From NCBI RefSeq assembly GCF_000981805.1, contig NZ_CP011132.1, forward strand, positions 3,100,001-3,164,000: a stretch of 64,000 nt of DNA. The letters run 5' to 3'. Within the stretch, counting starts at the first letter, position 1. Every line of letters begins with the position of its first letter. Source of the stretch: Citrobacter amalonaticus Y19. GTDB lineage: Bacteria; Pseudomonadota; Gammaproteobacteria; Enterobacterales; Enterobacteriaceae. A program made the position numbers and the translations under genes. Shown piece by piece: positions 61,628 to 64,000 of the stretch. Under the pieces are notes generated by a model. That model had not been told where the DNA came from and did no database searches. It was given only the letters and a program-made list of their open reading frames with translations.

Positions 61628-61927
61628 ATGAGCGAACTTGAACAACTCCAGGCCAGCGCTGAACAGGCGGCGGCGCTGCTGAAAGCAATGAGCAACCCTA
61701 AGCGACTGCTGATCCTGTGTATGCTTTGCGGCTCACCGGGAACCAGCGCGGGCGATCTGGCTCGCGCCACCGGGCTGAGCCCGTCAGCCACCTCACAGCA
61801 TCTGGCAAGAATGCGCGAAGAAGGTCTGATTGACAGCCAGCGCGATGCCCAGCGCATCCTCTACTTTATTAAAAATGCAGCGGTGAACTCACTCATTGCC
61901 ACATTGAAAAACGTCTATTGTCCATAA
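61628..61927 (+). CDS. ygaV: ArsR-family regulator YgaV
   Basis: The 99-residue ArsR/SmtB winged-helix protein (MSNPKRLLILCMLCGSPGTS, SPSATSQHLARMREEGLIDS) has the cysteines of sulfur-responsive members: CMLC near 31-34 and a Cys at NVYCP near the end. In E. coli YgaV represses ygaVP and responds to reactive sulfur. It is coupled to ygaP nine bases downstream. Confidence 0.94.
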   Translation: MSELEQLQASAEQAAALLKAMSNPKRLLILCMLCGSPGTSAGDLARATGLSPSATSQHLARMREEGLIDSQRDAQRILYFIKNAAVNSLIATLKNVYCP

Positions 61928-61936
61928 GGAGTGAAC

Positions 61937-62464
61937 ATGACCATCGGGACGATTTCCCCGCGCGACGCAAAAGCCCGTATTGAGCAAGGCGCCAGACTGA
62001 TTGATATTCGCGATGCCGACGAATACCTGCGTGAGCATATTCCGCAGGCTCATCTCGCACCGCTGTCTGCTCTGGAACAAGGGGACTTTCCTGCCAGGCT
62101 GCGGGGTGAGCTCGTTATCTTCCATTGTCAGTCCGGGAAACGGACGCAAAATAATGCGGCTAAATTACAGGCGATTGCCGCGCCAGCAGAAGCTTTGCTG
62201 CTGGAAGGGGGCATTGACGGCTGGAAAGCGGCGGGTTTGCCCACGGCGGAAGATAAATCACAGCCGCTTCCACTGATGCGTCAGGTACAAATTGCGGCAG
62301 GCGGACTGGCGTTACTGGGCGTCGTACTGGGGTACAGCGTGAGCAATGGTTTCTTTCTGCTCAGTGGGTTCGTGGGTGCGGGACTCCTGTTTGCCGGACT
62401 GACAGGCTTTTGTGGAATGGCGCGACTGCTCGACAAAATGCCGTGGAACCGTCGTCCTCAATAA
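61937..62464 (+). CDS. ygaP: Membrane-anchored rhodanese YgaP
   Basis: Starting at ATG 61937 behind AAGGAG gives 175 residues. The rhodanese domain (1-105) has the active-site Cys in IFHCQSGKRTQNNA, followed by two membrane segments (AAGGLALLGVVLGYSVSNGF and LSGFVGAGLLFAGLTGF). It carries sulfane sulfur at the inner membrane and, from E. coli work, may handle thiocyanate or reactive sulfur. It forms an operon with ygaV. Confidence 0.95.
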   Translation: MTIGTISPRDAKARIEQGARLIDIRDADEYLREHIPQAHLAPLSALEQGDFPARLRGELVIFHCQSGKRTQNNAAKLQAIAAPAEALLLEGGIDGWKAAGLPTAEDKSQPLPLMRQVQIAAGGLALLGVVLGYSVSNGFFLLSGFVGAGLLFAGLTGFCGMARLLDKMPWNRRPQ

Positions 62465-62489
62465 TAGCGGGGAACACCGTGGGAAATAA

Positions 62490-62516
62490 GCGGTGAGGGT
62501 CACCTCACCGCCCAGA
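62490..62516. terminator. Bidirectional terminator ygaP / stpA
   Basis: GCGGTGAGG-GTCA-CCTCACCGC is a perfect 9-bp stem between convergent ygaP and stpA, with TTATTTCCC after it on the reverse strand. Confidence 0.75.
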
Positions 62517-62519
62517 TAA

Positions 62520-62921
62520 TTAGATCAGAAAGTCGTCCAGAGATTTACCTGCCGCCAGTGCCTGAGCCATCGCTTTAGGTGTACGCCCCTGACCGGTCCA
62601 GGTTTTGCTTTCCCCATTAAGATCGGTATAGCGATATTTCGCCGGACGCGGCTGACGTTTTTTACCCGTCCGTGCGGTCGCGACTTCACCACCGAATAAC
62701 TCTTCCGGACTAATTCCGTCGGCCTTCATCATCGCCAGCAAAGAATTAATTTTTTCCTGCTGTTCAGCGCGCTGACGCTGTAACCGTTTTTCTTCTTCAC
62801 GTCTTTCTTTAGTGACGACCCTGAATTTCTCCAGCATTTCTTCAAGAACGTCAATGGAGAATTCGCGAGCCATTGCGCGTAGTGTACGAATATTATTTAA
62901 GTTCTGTAACATCAAGCTCAT
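62520..62921 (-). CDS. stpA: H-NS paralogue StpA
   Basis: The 133-residue nucleoid protein has the H-NS oligomerisation domain (1-65: LNNIRTLRAMAREFSIDVLE, coiled coil RREEEKRLQRQRAEQQEKIN), a linker, and the C-terminal DNA-binding domain with the YTDLNGESKTWTGQGRTPKA motif and the QGR core. It binds AT-rich DNA, helps silence acquired genes and has RNA chaperone activity. The position next to alaE and the length agree with StpA rather than H-NS. The AT-rich acquired regions in this window are probable targets. Confidence 0.96.
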   Translation of the reverse strand: MSLMLQNLNNIRTLRAMAREFSIDVLEEMLEKFRVVTKERREEEKRLQRQRAEQQEKINSLLAMMKADGISPEELFGGEVATARTGKKRQPRPAKYRYTDLNGESKTWTGQGRTPKAMAQALAAGKSLDDFLI

Positions 62922-63411
62922 AATAATTAAAACCCTTTAACGCTAGAACAAAAGTATTACACTGCGTAGTCTATTATATTATCAGAACGTTTTCCAGCCC
63001 CTGAGATATAACAGAGAAAATACCGATCTCCCGCTATTATAATATAGTTTGCTGAATCCTGAATAATATCCAGACTCATTTTTACATTCTCTGACGAATA
63101 ACCTTCCTGTCGGCTCCTCGGACATTGAGTAACGGTTTTTACCTCACCTGAAAGCACTCCAGCCGACGAGATTACATAACATGTTGATTTTTAATTAGTT
63201 AAATCACATCAACAACAAAAACTCTATGCGGCACAAAAATCAGGCGCTTACAGAGTATTTTGTCGACAAAAAGCGTAAAAATAAAAACATTTAGCTAGTT
63301 GATAGTTACAATGCAGCAATATAACCTATCATCAAGCGAAAACGCCACGCTAAATCACTAAGAAAAATTCACTTAACGACGATTTTATCCCTTTTTACAA
63401 GGAGCATTAGC
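62922..63411. other. Intergenic region between divergent stpA and alaE
   Basis: 490 bp, AT-rich. A reverse-strand frame at 62957-63157 (66 codons) lacks a ribosome site and family likeness. The region should hold both promoters; the alaE ribosome site AAGGAG precedes its ATG by 7 bases. Confidence 0.5.
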
Positions 63412-63861
63412 ATGTTCTCACCACAGTCACGCTTGCGTCATGCTGTAGCAGACACGTTCGCGATGGTTGTTTATTGTTCTGTCGTGAACATGCTGATCGA
63501 GATATTCCTCTCCGGAATGACCTTTGAGCAATCGCTTTCTTCCAGACTGGTCGCCATTCCGGTCAACATTCTGATCGCCTGGCCCTACGGAATGTATCGC
63601 GATCTCTTTATGAAGGTGTCGCGTAAAGTGGGTTCTGCGGGATGGCTGAAAAATCTGGCGGACGTGCTGGCTTATGTCACTTTCCAGTCCCCGGTTTATG
63701 TCGCTATTCTGCTAACGGTAGGCGCTGACTGGCATCAAATTACCGCCGCAGTCAGTTCTAATATTGTGATATCCATGTTGATGGGAGCGGTCTATGGCTA
63801 TTTCCTGGATTACTGCCGCCGCCTGTTCAAAGTCAGTCGCTACCAGCAGGTCAAAGCCTGA
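63412..63861 (+). CDS. alaE: L-alanine exporter AlaE
   Basis: The 149-residue protein has four membrane segments (DTFAMVVYCSVVNMLIEIFL, LVAIPVNILIAWPYGMYRDL, LADVLAYVTFQSPVYVAILL, SSNIVISMLMGAVYGYFLDY) and matches E. coli AlaE (YgaW), which exports L-alanine using the proton gradient. It ends DYCRRLFKVSRYQQVKA. A terminator hairpin lies just after the stop. Confidence 0.96.
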   Translation: MFSPQSRLRHAVADTFAMVVYCSVVNMLIEIFLSGMTFEQSLSSRLVAIPVNILIAWPYGMYRDLFMKVSRKVGSAGWLKNLADVLAYVTFQSPVYVAILLTVGADWHQITAAVSSNIVISMLMGAVYGYFLDYCRRLFKVSRYQQVKA

Positions 63862-63870
63862 AATCACTCA

Positions 63871-63896
63871 GCGACTGGCGATGCCAGTCGCTTAAT
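63871..63896. terminator. Terminator between alaE and ygaC
   Basis: GCGACTGGC-GAT-GCCAGTCGC is a perfect 9-bp stem followed by TTAATT on the forward strand, between the convergent alaE and ygaC stops. Confidence 0.8.
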
Positions 63897-64000
63897 TAGT
63901 TCGCCTCGCCAAACAATCCATTCAAATAGCGCTCAAGCGCAATACGCGAACTAAAGCCGTGGGGAATACCATAGTGCTCGTGCGTGTCCCCGGCTAAATA
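63896..64000 (-). CDS. ygaC: YgaC, 3' end only
   Basis: The last 34 codons read YLAGDTHEHYGIPHGFSSRI...GLFGEAN and match the C-terminus of E. coli YgaC (DUF2002), a small protein of unknown function reported as Fur-regulated. The gene order alaE-ygaC also fits. The 5' part is beyond the window. Confidence 0.9.
   Translation of the reverse strand, partial: YLAGDTHEHYGIPHGFSSRIALERYLNGLFGEAN

Noticed and set aside
62957..63157. 66-codon reverse frame between stpA and alaE
   Set aside because: Absent as a gene in this conserved neighbourhood in E. coli; no supporting signals.

Overview
The window is enterobacterial chromosome, most like Citrobacter or Salmonella. The evidence is gene order, near-identical housekeeping proteins, REP/BIME elements, an ssrA gene coding the tag ANDENYALAA, and a Salmonella-type bapABCD locus between smpB and ssrA. 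The species is inferred, not proven.

Layout. 1-1.6 kb: a PepSY membrane protein cut by the window edge, and a His-rich DUF2946 protein. 1.7-13 kb: conserved core, with rpsP-rimM-trmD-rplS, ffh, ypjD, corB (apparent CTG start), grpE, nadK, recN with SOS boxes, bamE, ratA-ratB and smpB. 13.6-29.2 kb: a giant repetitive surface adhesin (BapA-like, 3580 aa) and its type I secretion apparatus. 29.3 kb: ssrA (tmRNA), used as an integration site. 29.6-35.1 kb: an AT-rich integrative element with a P4/CP4-57-type integrase and a two-gene Hachiman anti-phage system (hamA, hamB). A decayed attR follows, then the left end of a second ssrA-type element with an integrase stub, so elements have stacked here.

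35.4-53.6 kb is accessory. It holds an XRE regulator, a PLP-lyase plus NhaC-type transporter operon, three regulators (LuxR-type, winged-helix, MarT-like with FidL-like partner), and a chaperone-usher fimbrial operon whose tip adhesin is split by an IS3-family element. A CSS-EAL c-di-GMP phosphodiesterase, a lysine-rich repeat exported protein and a membrane-anchored alpha/beta hydrolase complete it. 53.8-61.3 kb is the glutarate/GABA operon glaH-lhgO-gabD-gabT-gabP-glaR. The window closes with yqaE, ygaV, ygaP, stpA, alaE and the 3' end of ygaC.

The most notable observation is in hamA. Its zero-frame ORF stops just after a run of seven A, but the -1 frame continues for 36 plausible codons and ends one base before the hamB start. 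hamA is therefore either expressed through slippage on A AAA AAA G or has been broken by loss of one A. Other points of interest are a structured, C4-like RNA candidate in the island, an integrase control region whose geometry is kept while its sequence differs between the two stacked elements, and an IS insertion in the adhesin linker whose precise removal restores the frame.
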